Below, in pieces: positions 50,148 to 59,469 of a stretch of 64,000 nt of DNA. The notes under the pieces are model-generated. The model searched no databases. It was not told where the DNA came from and worked only from the letters and a program-made list of their open reading frames with translations. Numbering within the stretch: the first letter of the stretch is position 1; each line of letters opens with the position of its first letter. Where the stretch lies: the NCBI GenBank assembly GCA_023515745.1, contig JALECJ010000258.1, positions 1,988,501 to 2,052,500 of the forward strand, in the 5' to 3' direction. The stretch is from Amoeboaphelidium protococcarum. Its lineage: Eukaryota > Aphelidiomycota > Aphelidea. The translations under genes were made by a program, and so were the position numbers.

Positions 50148-50563
50148 TCATCTTCTTACAGTCTTCTCTAATAGATCTTTAGCCTCATTAATCTTGCTGG
50201 CCATAAACGGCGATCCACCTCGATCAGGATGATTTAACAACATGATTCGCCTGTGGGCTTCTTTTATTTTATCACGCGTCAAGCCAGCCTCCCGTAGGCC
50301 CAATATTTAAGCAGCTTCTCGCTTGTTCATCTTGGCTTCAAATCCGCCTCTGGCATATCCACTGGCTCCAAAAGTGCTATTGATTCCCTAATTGATCTAT
50401 GATGCAACACCCGACAACTTATGACCGTGCTGTTTATAAGCTCTCAACGCTGCTCTCGTACCAAATGCAGCAGCTGCTATTCCCAGGCCAGCTATGAATG
50501 GAGTAGCCTACATTAAATTATACTTGATCAATTATGATGAAATTTATATTATACGCTTACCAT
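50148..50563 (-). CDS. PAM18: Pam18/Tim14 J-protein of the mitochondrial import motor
   Basis: 120 residues. Exon 1 (50563-50561) holds only the ATG; a 53-nt intron (GTAAGC ... ATGTAG) joins it to exon 2 at 50507. The product begins MATPFIAGLGIAAAAFGTRA, one membrane helix, followed by GASGYARGGFEAKMNKREAA and a degenerate J domain with RRIMLLNHPDRGGSPFMASK containing HPD. Pam18 stimulates mtHsp70 at TIM23. Length and arrangement match yeast and animal family members. It is divergent from RLP24 with 189 nt between start codons. Confidence 0.92.
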
Positions 50564-50652
50564 TTTAATTGTTTAGCGATAATAATATATTGATGAGGAT
50601 AATAATGACGACGATCAACAATTTTCGGTTGACTGAAAGACGATTAAAGAAA

Positions 50653-50658
50653 ACGCGT
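50653..50658. promoter_or_regulatory. ACGCGT box in bidirectional PAM18/RLP24 promoter
   Basis: The hexamer is 90 nt upstream of the PAM18 ATG and 95 nt upstream of the RLP24 ATG, in the middle of a 189-nt divergent promoter. Confidence 0.4.
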
Positions 50659-50752
50659 CAAAAGTTTCATCAAAACATAGGCGATCACTCTTTCAATTTC
50701 CACTCTAGCAAACTAGCAAAAAGTAAAAGCATTTAAATATCAAAACAAGAAG

Positions 50753-51259
50753 ATGCGATTAGAAAAGTGCTACTTTTGCTCGTCAACAATCTATCCAGGT
50801 CATGGTATGATGTTTGTGCGTAACGACAGTAAGGTGTTTAGATTCTGTCGACGCAAGTGTCACAAGAACTTTAAAATGAAGAGAAATCCGCGTAAAGTAA
50901 AGTGGACCAAGGCTTTCAGAAAGGCTGCCGGTAAAGATATGGTTGTGGATTCGACGTTCGAGTTTGAGAAGAGGAGAAATATTCCGGTCAGGTATGATCG
51001 CGAGCAAATGCAGACCACGCTGGTGGCAATGAAGAGAGTGCTCGAGGTCAGAGAGGCGCGTCAGAGTCAATTCATCATGAATCGTTTGCGGCCGATCGGC
51101 ACAAATCAGAAAGAGTTCTAGGCGAATAAGGAATTAATCAAAGACGGAATCGATTTAATTCACGCCCCATCAAGCAAAGAACGCGTCAAAGAGCTAGTCC
51201 GTGCTGGAGTCGTTCAGTAAGAGTAGCAGAGTCAAGATTATGAAATGGAGTAGATTTGA
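50753..51259 (+). CDS. RLP24: Ribosome biogenesis protein Rlp24 (eL24-like)
   Basis: 168 residues. [18 protein letters not shown] and [20 protein letters not shown] form the zinc-binding eL24 fold. [15 protein letters not shown] and [17 protein letters not shown] continue the family pattern, and the long basic, Gln-rich tail separates Rlp24 from ribosomal protein eL24. Rlp24 holds the eL24 site on pre-60S particles until Drg1 removes it. Stop is TGA after an in-frame TAG. Confidence 0.94.
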
Positions 51260-51350
51260 CTTTAGATTAGATGAGAGTTTGTAGTTTAATACACAAAATA
51301 AAGTTCAAAATCTGATTTTACTTAATAATCTTTTATTTATGGCTACTTCT

Positions 51351-52706
51351 TCATTCAGTCCATTGGATGCTCTTCAAGTCAATACCTTCCTGAACCATTT
51401 CATAGAGAGGAGACATTTCACGCAGCTTTTCGACATGAGTTGCAACTTTGTCAATAACAAAATCAATATCTTCCTCAGAGGTGAATTTGCCAATACCAAA
51501 TCTGATACTACTATGACTCAACTCCACATCAGTGCCAAGAGCGCGTAAAACATAGCTCGGCTCTAGACTAGCGCTGGTACATGCAGAACCAGAAGACAGG
51601 GCTATATCTTTCAGAGCCATGAGCAGACTTTCACCTTCTACATAGGCGAACGATAGATTGACACAACCAGGAAATTACTTGCTATCATCTGGAGATCCAT
51701 TACGAGTGACGTACGGGACGCGAGAAGTTATGCCATTCACAAGTCTCTTACTCAGTGCCGAGATTCTCTCATAATCAGTCTTCATCTCCTCAATGGACAA
51801 ACGACAGGCTTCACCTAAACCGACCACCAGTGGAGTAGGCACTGTACCAGAGCGGAGTCCACGCTCCTGGCCACCACCGCTAAACAGAGGCTCCAATCGG
51901 ACTCTTGGTCTACGCCGGACATACAGCGCACCAATTCCCTTTGGTCCATAAATTTTGTGTCCACTCACACTGAGAAGATCAATGTTCATCTTCTGGACAT
52001 CCATCTCAATTTTGCCAACAGCTTGAGCTGCATCAGTGTGGAAGAACACCTTGGCCTCTCTGCAAATCTTACCAATCTACTCAATAGGCTGAATTACACC
52101 GATTTCACTATTTATAGTCATTACGGAGACTAGGGAAGTATCAGGTCGGATGGCCTGGCGAAGTTGATCAAGATCCAAAATACCTGATTAATCCACCGGC
52201 AAATACGTCACCTCAAAGCCTTCCTCCTGCAGAGCGCGACAGGAATCAAGCACTGCCTTGTGTTCAATCTACGTAGTGATTATGTGTCTCTTCTTGTTCT
52301 TATAAAATCTAGCGACACCTTTAATCGCCAAATTTCCACTCTCAGTTGCTCCACTTGTAAACACAATTTCCTTTGGAGATTCCGCGCCAATCAGCTATGC
52401 AACATACTTGCGCGCCTCTTCCACAGCCTATTCACTCTCCCATCCATACTAGTGAGTCTTGCTGTGTGGATTGCCATAGATCTAGCTAAAGTATGGCAGC
52501 ATCTTTTGAACAACGCGCGGATCAGTAGGCGTAGTTGCTTGGAAATCCATATACAACGGCTTACCCATCTTTCTGACTAGCCGCACAGGCTCAAAATTAT
52601 CAGCAACTACCACTTTCTGTGTATCGGCTTACTGATTAAGGACTCTCTGTGAATATCGCCTCACAAATTTGTTCAGCACTACTCTACTTCTACTCGTCTT
52701 TTACAT
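51351..52706 (-). CDS. NFS1: Cysteine desulfurase Nfs1, mitochondrial
   Basis: 451 residues. The start [20 protein letters not shown] is an arginine-rich mitochondrial presequence. The PLP fold has [46 protein letters not shown], the lysine strand [12 protein letters not shown] and the active-site Cys in [14 protein letters not shown]. In [16 protein letters not shown] the conserved Gln is coded TAG. The enzyme takes sulfur from cysteine for Fe-S cluster assembly on Isu1 and also serves tRNA thiolation. C-terminus QWTE, near the usual QWSQH end. Confidence 0.96.
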
Positions 52707-52897
52707 TTATCACGTTTATAATTGTATTGCAGGATTTCTGATCGGTGATGATGAAAAGAGGAAATTGTCGTGATCGATCTTTCAGCGAACAGACAAAGTC
52801 AAAAAGCAACCAAATCAAAACAATTAATTACAAGACGACTTAAGTATACTAAAGATTATGGTAGTAAAAGATCAATTGTATCAAGTATCGTACTCAA

Positions 52898-54220
52898 TCA
52901 ATTTCCTTTCAAGGCAGCTTTCAGATCCGACTCCAACTAGGCCAAGTCCTGAGTTCCAACACGAGCGATAGGCTTACCGAAATACTTGGCAATCTCCTCG
53001 TTGACGCGCGCGCTCTGCTCATCGTACACAAAGTTGATCGATATTCCGCGACGACCGAAACGGCCAGTTCGCCCGATTCTGTGCAAATACGTTTCAAAGT
53101 CTGGACGACCGCGTCCGTCAGTCGGCAGATCATAATTAATGACCAGAGTAACGTCCAGAATGTCAATACCACGAGCCATCACGTTCGTTGTGATCAGCAC
53201 CTTCGTCTGTCCAGTGCGGTACATATTGAAAATACGATCACGATCCGCAGCGTCTAGTTTTCCGTGAAGAACAGTAATCTGGTGGCCATCTTGAGCCATT
53301 TTTGCAGCAATCTGATCAGCAGTGTCACGTCTTCCACAGAAAATAATAGATTAACCAATGTTGCACAATCCATAGATATCACACAATACCTGATATCTAT
53401 GATTAGAATTCTAACACTCCAAGTACAGCTGACGAATGGCATCAACGGAAAGCTCTTCTCTCTTCAATTGGATCATGTTGGCATTCGGTACAACACGTTC
53501 AGCAAATCTTCTCACATCATCCCGATAAGTTGCACTGAACAATACGACTTGAGTGCTAGGAGGTAAGAATCTTTACACTCTAATAGTCTGGTCCCCCATG
53601 CCTTGTTTATCCAACATTTCATCAGCCTCATCGATAATAAACACCTAGATGGCATCTGCTTAAATAATCCTCTTGCGCAGTAAATCCTACAGCGTTCCTG
53701 GAGTGCCCACAACAATGTGGTCATTCACTGTCTAGCCAGGAGTAATAGAGTCTTTAGTGGCAAGAATGCTAGATATCTGGGTAAATTACGACATTGCCTT
53801 GACTACACTCAGAATCTAATTAGCCAGCTCTCTTGTTGGCGCCAATATAATTCCCTGCGCCTTTTGTACTGAGGGATTAACTCTACACAGCAATGCCAAA
53901 GTAAACGCAGCAGTCTTACCAGTTCCACTCTATGACTAACCAATAAAATTTCTAAAAGGAGTAGTCAGCAATAAAGGCAAAGCTTTTTCCTAGATCTTAC
54001 TTGGCTTCTAGTACCCCATGGCATATAATCCCTTCAGCAAGGGAGGTGGCAGATTCATGGATTCAAATGTGCTGGCACTAAGCAAATGTTGAGTGGGATC
54101 TGCAAGCTTGACTTGTACCTCCTCGGTAGGAACCTCCAATAAGTCTTTGACTTTCTCTGGTTGATCCATGGCGTCACTCTCGTGATACTAAGCAGAAGGC
54201 TTAAAGGGGGGTGCACTCAT
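52898..54220 (-). CDS. DBP5: DEAD-box mRNA export helicase Dbp5/DDX19
   Basis: 440 residues. The N-terminal [20 protein letters not shown] leads into the Q motif [14 protein letters not shown], motif [18 protein letters not shown], motif [13 protein letters not shown], motif III FSATY and motif [15 protein letters not shown]. The NFIGQSQSGTGKT form (rather than AQTGSGKT) and overall length identify Dbp5. The invariant Gln of the Q motif and both glutamines of QSQSGTGKT are TAG codons. Dbp5 remodels mRNPs at the cytoplasmic face of the nuclear pore with Gle1 and also acts in translation termination. Confidence 0.95.
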
Positions 54221-54391
54221 AACTTTTAATTTTCGAATACGTTTTCACGATTTGTTAAAAAGGAACGAAAAAAAAAGACCAGAAAGTAGTGTCTTTAGGC
54301 GAGCTTCTTTTAGGAATGAGTTCGCGTGGCACCATTAATCACACTCAGTCGAACTGGCGGAAGAATGTACATCTATGCAGTCAAAAATGTA

Positions 54392-54472
54392 TGCGTTCTG
54401 TGAGACTCGAACTCACGCCCCCGAAGGGAATGCCGCCTAAAGACAACTGTATGGCCGCTAACAGAAGAACGC
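54392..54472 (-). tRNA. tRNA-Leu (anticodon UAG)
   Basis: 81-nt class II tRNA with long variable arm. The acceptor GCGTTCT pairs with AGAACGC, the anticodon loop TTTAGGC gives TAG, and the T loop is GTTCGAGTC. Anticodon UAG reads CUA and other CUN leucine codons, not the UAG codon. No intron. Nearly identical in body and flanks to the tRNA-Leu(CAG) at 57130. Confidence 0.93.
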
Positions 54473-54989
54473 GCACAATGGTCGATTTTCAAGCGCCGCT
54501 CAATCTATGTTAGTAACGGTTGTTGGAGAATCTTCGGTGTGTCTTTAGGGACTCGATTTGAACATTTTATAATCCTATTCATAAGTACTGTGAATTCTGC
54601 CACGACAATTTAACAATCGTATATGTGATCGACCCAACTTACTTTTCGCAGGTTAAGTCACGCACCAAGAACGGTGTGCCAAAACCGTTTCATAACCAGC
54701 AACTTTTCGCGCGTGGGTATACTCTGATAGTCGAATACGTCGATACGGGAAAGAAAAGGGTGAAGTATGTGTAGTACTGTTGATAGGACTAGTCGAGACT
54801 AGTGTTAAGTATATTTTCTTTCGCACAACTCTCATCCGCTTATTCTTTTTCGGGATCAATTGCCGATCCTCGTTGCTCTTTTTTGACCAACTTCTTTAGA
54901 ACTGCTTTTCTTGATTCGCTATTATCTATCACGATTATTGAACAGGAGCTAATCATAAAAATTATACTGACAGACTTACGACAATTACC
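54473..54989. other. Spacer upstream of NDUFS7
   Basis: About 515 nt. Contains the region upstream of tRNA-Leu(UAG) and the NDUFS7 promoter. A minus-strand frame at 54653-54859 has no recognisable family. Nothing else supported. Confidence 0.4.
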
Positions 54990-55652
54990 ATGTTATCAAC
55001 TAAATTATTTAATAGCTCATTGTTGGCAAAGAACGCCTTGGTTCCGTATAGACCACTGTAAAAGGCGCTGATGGCAACTAGTGCGGGATAAAGTGGTACT
55101 CCAGCTATGCGCACAGGACCAGCTGTGAATTACGTAGACCCAAATGAAAAAATGTTTGATATGACGCTGTGGAAGCAAGGGAACAAGGCCGAGTATGCCC
55201 TCTCCACCATTGACAAATTGATCAATTGGGCGCAGACTAGCTCCTTCTGGCCAATGACGTTTGGTCTTGCCTGTTGTGCTGTTGAAATGATGCATATGGC
55301 GGCTAGTCGGTATGACCAGGATCGGTTCGGTATTCTGTTTAGAGCCAGTCCTCGATAGAGTGATGTTATGATTGTCGCTGGTACTCTGACTAATAAAATG
55401 GCGCCGGCCCTGCGTAAGGTGTACGATCTGATGCCGAATCCAAAGTGGGTCATCTCTATGGGATCTTGCGCCAATGGCGGTGGATATTATCATTATAGTT
55501 ATGCTGTGGTACGCGGCTGTGATCGAATTGTACCTGTGGATATTTACGTGCCTGGCTGTCCACCAACCGCAGAAGGTCTTCTTTATGGCGTCTTGCAGTT
55601 GCAAAAGAAGATTCGCCGTAACAGAAAAACATTGACGTACTTTAGAAAGTGA
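54990..55652 (+). CDS. NDUFS7: Mitochondrial complex I subunit NDUFS7/PSST (20 kDa)
   Basis: 220 residues. A mitochondrial presequence ([20 protein letters not shown]) precedes the NuoB/PSST fold. Ligands of Fe-S cluster N2 are visible: the Cys pair in [13 protein letters not shown], Cys in [13 protein letters not shown] and Cys in [15 protein letters not shown]. In [16 protein letters not shown] the conserved Gln is TAG (55356). This subunit passes electrons to ubiquinone. Its presence shows the organism keeps a respiratory complex I. Confidence 0.97.
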
Positions 55653-55859
55653 AATGATTAATGTTTTTAATAACACTATCAACCCGATTGAATTATTTTC
55701 ATTGAAGTCCTTGCAATTTTCTTTTTATGAAAGCATTTGGCATTAGGATTGGCGTAGAGCTGTTGCTGTGAGAGGCGTGTTCAGCATAAACTTTGTCGAC
55801 TTTGACAAGCCAGTTAGTCTGCAAGGGAAACAAAAATTCCATTAGAAGCAAAAAATACT

Positions 55860-55941
55860 TGTAATCGACGGGATTTGAACCCGCGCCCTCGAAAGGAATG
55901 CCGCCTTAAGACACCGGATTAGACCACTTTCCTACGATTAC
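55860..55941 (-). tRNA. tRNA-Leu (anticodon AAG)
   Basis: 82-nt class II tRNA: acceptor GTAATCG pairs with CGATTAC, the loop TTAAGGC holds anticodon AAG, a long variable arm follows, T loop GTTCAAATC, discriminator A. Reads CUU/CUC (with inosine). No intron. Confidence 0.93.
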
Positions 55942-57129
55942 ATGCGAAAATACACTAATTTTTTCGGAGCCAGTATATAACTTGATTGCAGCTTTCGCAT
56001 CGATAAACACGTCCTCATAGCTGGCTTTTGAATGCGAATTCAAGACATATCGCTCAAACTACTTCCAGTTTGCAGCGAATAGTGTAGTTGACAGTCTGTA
56101 TCATTTTTACGCCGACAAACGTAGATTTGGTGAAGCTAAGTAGAATGAGGACACCTTGTCCGCAAACGATCAGTGTGCTGATCAACATGCGGAAAGATTG
56201 CCCTCATCGCTTCATTTCGTCAGTTCTCGATTATTTCAATCAGACCACTTTCAGTCTAGAGCGCATAGTCTACATAATAAATCATGTGATTTTAGGCCTT
56301 CAAACTTAGTAAAGGTAAAGTTAAGTCAAATGAGGACAAGTTTGGCCTCAAACGCTGAAGGTTGATCTCATTAAGAGGGCAGTCTTATTCGTTTTATTGC
56401 ATCGTAATCATTATCATCGTTCCGAAATTGTTGCCGGACACCATCAGTCTCGTTAGGAACTCACTTGTTCGTGTTAATTGAGTTAAACTGAATCACCATC
56501 CCATTACACGATACAGCGTATGACCACCGTTAAGCAGTACAAGTACGGAATGATTCTACTGACAGATCATCGCGGTTTTTGATCGCGACGTGTCACACAC
56601 TCTCTACTTTATCAGTAAATTTCATCCAAACTTTCATGGGATTTGAGGTTCTTGAGGCCAACCGGTCAAGCAGCTTCCAGCGTCGATCAACTTCTCGTGA
56701 GTTGTTTGTACGAGTCGCTGTGAGACTTACCGGCGTTAGAGAATGTTTCGTTGTATCGCGGAGCCGAAGATTTCCAGTGTCTGAGAGGGAAAATTTTAAA
56801 TCCGATCACGAACTGGTTAAAACCGTCAAAGGCCGAGCGGTGCAAAGGCTCAAGTCTGACACTCCCTAACGGGTGGTAAGGACCGTTGACGGCTGCTGCA
56901 ACGAACTATACGCGGCAGATCTAGGTTCAGTGATATTCATTGCTTGCTGTTCGTGCATTCTGATGAATATAACACGTTACTCCCCGGCCTTCGGGCCAAA
57001 GACAGCGTCCCTTTGAGCTTTAGGTGGCCACCGAAGGGTGGTAAGCTCGACGTCTTTTTACCGTCAGTGGATCTCATGCTATTGGGAAGATCTAAAAACA
57101 TAATCATTAATTCCTTTAACCAAAAAGGA
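55942..57129. other. 1.2-kb gene-free region with diverged direct repeat and GC-richer block
   Basis: No protein family recognised on either strand. Two related segments of about 40 nt, each containing AATGAGGACA and a CAAACG end, lie at about 56132-56170 and 56313-56356. The part at about 56640-57070 is richer in G+C than its surroundings and has small hairpins such as GGCCTTCGGGCC; this could be a structured non-coding RNA or relic sequence. Confidence 0.35.
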
Positions 57130-57210
57130 TGCGTTCTGTGAGACTCGAACTCACGCCCCCGAAGGGATTACCACCTGAAGATAACTGTATGGCCGCTAAC
57201 AGAAGAACGC
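57130..57210 (-). tRNA. tRNA-Leu (anticodon CAG)
   Basis: 81-nt class II tRNA, acceptor GCGTTCT/AGAACGC, anticodon loop TTCAGGT with CAG. Differs from tRNA-Leu(UAG) at 54392 mainly in the anticodon arm; the D, T and acceptor arms and adjoining flank bases are the same. Reads CUG. An LTR-like repeat starts 14 nt upstream of its 5' end. Confidence 0.93.
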
Positions 57211-57224
57211 GTATTTTGGATGAG

Positions 57225-57545
57225 TGTTAGCACACGCGTCGATGAAGTATCAACAGAAGACTCTATGGGGCTTAGATGATCAACATTGTTTCAAGTGCGC
57301 GCCTCTTTCATCAATTAGATCTCGAATAGGCAAGTATCTGCAGTATATATGCGCGCCTCTTTCATCAATTAGATCTCGAATAGGCAAGTATCTGCAGTAT
57401 ATATGCGCGCCTCTTATGAACATTGATTTCTTCCACTTAACGTGTTAATTAGAGTATTTATCTTATTAACATATTTTATCTTCCCGTATTTCTGTTAGTG
57501 TCTCTGCTTGACTCCTAGTCCTTGTATATAACTTCCTGTCTGTTC
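57225..57545 (+). repeat. Solo-LTR-like repeat upstream of tRNA-Leu(CAG)
   Basis: Begins TGTTAGCACACGCG and aligns along its length with 16248-16530, sharing AGATGATCAACATTG, CAAGTATCTGCAGTATATAT and CTTCCACTTAACGTGTTAAT. It differs by carrying an internal tandem duplication. The right end is uncertain. No coding sequence inside. The position just upstream of a tRNA gene repeats that of the copy beside tRNA-Gly. Confidence 0.65.
57297..57415 (+). repeat. 54-nt tandem repeat, 2.2 copies, within LTR-like element
   Basis: Two perfect 54-nt units start at 57297 and 57351 with GCGCGCCTCTTTCATCAATT, and a third partial unit starts at 57405. The copy at 16248 has a single unit, so this is a copy-specific expansion. 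Confidence 0.9.
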
Positions 57546-57957
57546 CTATTGTGTATAAAATCTGTCCTAAGTTAAAATGAAAACTATGCGTAATTTTGGT
57601 ATTATTCCTATACACGCGCTTCCAATATAGAAATTAGGTGATACGACATGCGCCTGAGGTGAGTAGATGGCAACATTGACGCTGTTTCAAACCGAAAGAC
57701 AAGTTCCAATTCACTGACTTTTTATTACCTTATTACGCATCGCTAACAAATGATAGTAAAAACATAACGTACCCAATTGAAGTAATTAGAATTAAGGATA
57801 ATACTTACTCTCCAGAAACTGTCGGTATGGATCATCAAAGACTAAATTCTACTGTAGTCTTTGTTGCAATAAAATCATACCCAATCAAATTGGGCGCGCA
57901 ACATCCTCTTTAAAAGACGAGGTAATCAAACTAATCTATATTGTATCTTTAAAACGC
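57546..57957. other. Spacer, possible exon on minus strand
   Basis: About 410 nt, AT-rich. On the minus strand, near 57870-57800, a short coding-like piece (LQQNLVFDDPYRQFLESKYY) with a GTAAGT-like site is seen; it is not linked to a recognised gene. Confidence 0.25.
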
Positions 57958-59442
57958 TCATTCATCCAAGTAAAATTGTTACATCTACCTTTAGTCTGAA
58001 AATCTAATCTTGATCCTGTTCTTCATCGCGCAATTCTATGGGTCTATCATCTTTTTGCAATACTTCTTGTGATTCTGCCAATCTTCATTCATGCACCTTT
58101 TAGAACAATAATAGAATTTCAAACATCTTGAACACGTCCTGGAAGTTTCTTGACCGCAATTAAAACAGTCACTAACGGGAGTAACTGAGAAGACTTCAGG
58201 ATACATGACAACATAATCAATATTATCCCCTGACTGGGTCCACTCAATAATGATTTTTCCAAACTCAAAGCCATTACCGGCCAATCTTTTTATACGCTAC
58301 ATTCTCTCCCATTCATGTGCAAGCTGATCTTTAAACAAGAGGCCATACATCTATCTAGAGTCTAAAGCAGGATTGAATATAAACTTGATCGAAGGATTCT
58401 AATGCAGAGATTCATCGAGAGACACTGTTCCAGAGACGTGATAAGACTTTATCTGCTCATTAGGGCTTTTAATATTGTCTTATGGTCGTCTTGAGCTTGC
58501 TCTAAACTCTGGTATCATTAAAACAGAATCCATTAAATTGGCCAACAACACAAGTGCGCGCTTAAAACCCAATACCCCGAAGCCAAATAACTCTCCAACA
58601 TCAGGCTTCATAGTAAGATAGACTTCTGAGCCCTGCTTCGCATACATAAAATAGTCTAAAGATTAGATATTCAATGCCACCAACTTGAACATGAGTCCAT
58701 CGGAAGAGTCATCACCAGAGCCAAGAGCAGCTTTAAGTTCGATACAAGGCCAATTCGATACGCCCATAATTTGCAAAACAACTTTTCGCATATACTCGTG
58801 TTATAAATTAATAGGTATTATGGTAAATAGACGTGATATATCATTCAAATCATCCTGATATGATACAAGTACATTTTAAAGCCTTGGGGTTATTTCATCG
58901 ATCCGATCGAGCAAAAAGGCAAAAATTTTGGCAATAGTCTTGCGATGGTTGATGCTCCTGATACAATCGCCAAATCCCGACCCATAGCCAGCAACCCAAT
59001 TTACATCGTCTGGCTTCCTTTGTTGTACGACCGGCGCCATCAAATTGTAAACTCTCGTACAGCTCTATGTAGCTTTTACCATTATATCACCACTGAATAG
59101 CTCCTTAACCAAATTCTAACGAGCATCAGCAGAAAATCCTAAATCACGACTGGACAAATGAGCCACAGTCACAAGCAGATCAACTGCAACTACTCCATTA
59201 TCATTCGGCGAATAACGGAAATCAGAAATACCATAGTATCGAGAGTAAAATTAGCTTATTTTATTAGAAAGCTGATCAGACGCGACCAGATATGATAGAA
59301 GCAGCCAGTAGATTGTGATCATGACTCCTACAATTGCACTCTTGCTGAGAATGAAAAATGAAAAATCTTTGGGCTCCTAAGTCCAGAAAGCAACAACCCC
59401 TTATAAATTTTGTGCCAAAATTAAGATCAATAAATTCATTAT
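57958..59442 (-). CDS. MYND zinc-finger protein with N-terminal membrane segment
   Basis: 494 residues. Near the C-terminus (residues about 420-460) a MYND finger has DCFNCGQETSRTCSRCLKF, CSKRC and WQNHKKYC. The preceding 340 residues are helical and unrecognised (PDVGELFGFGVLGFKRALVL, GLLFKDQLAHEWERMQRI). The N-terminus has two hydrophobic parts, MNLLILILAQNLQGVVAFW and VGVMITIYWLLLSYLV, so it may be membrane-anchored if ATG 59442 is used; ATG 59322 would leave the second as a signal anchor. MYND domains bind proline-rich peptides or join SET methyltransferases, but no SET domain is seen. Only 27 nt separate it from the upstream kinase stop. Confidence 0.75.
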
Positions 59443-59469
59443 TTATTAGTATCACAAGCATCATTATCA

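Noticed and set aside
54392-54472. tRNA with anticodon UAG or UUA as the suppressor tRNA that decodes stop codons
   Set aside because: Aligning with class II tRNA-Leu puts TAG, not TTA, at positions 34-36; anticodon UAG reads CUA leucine codons, not UAG. No tRNA-Gln was found in the window.
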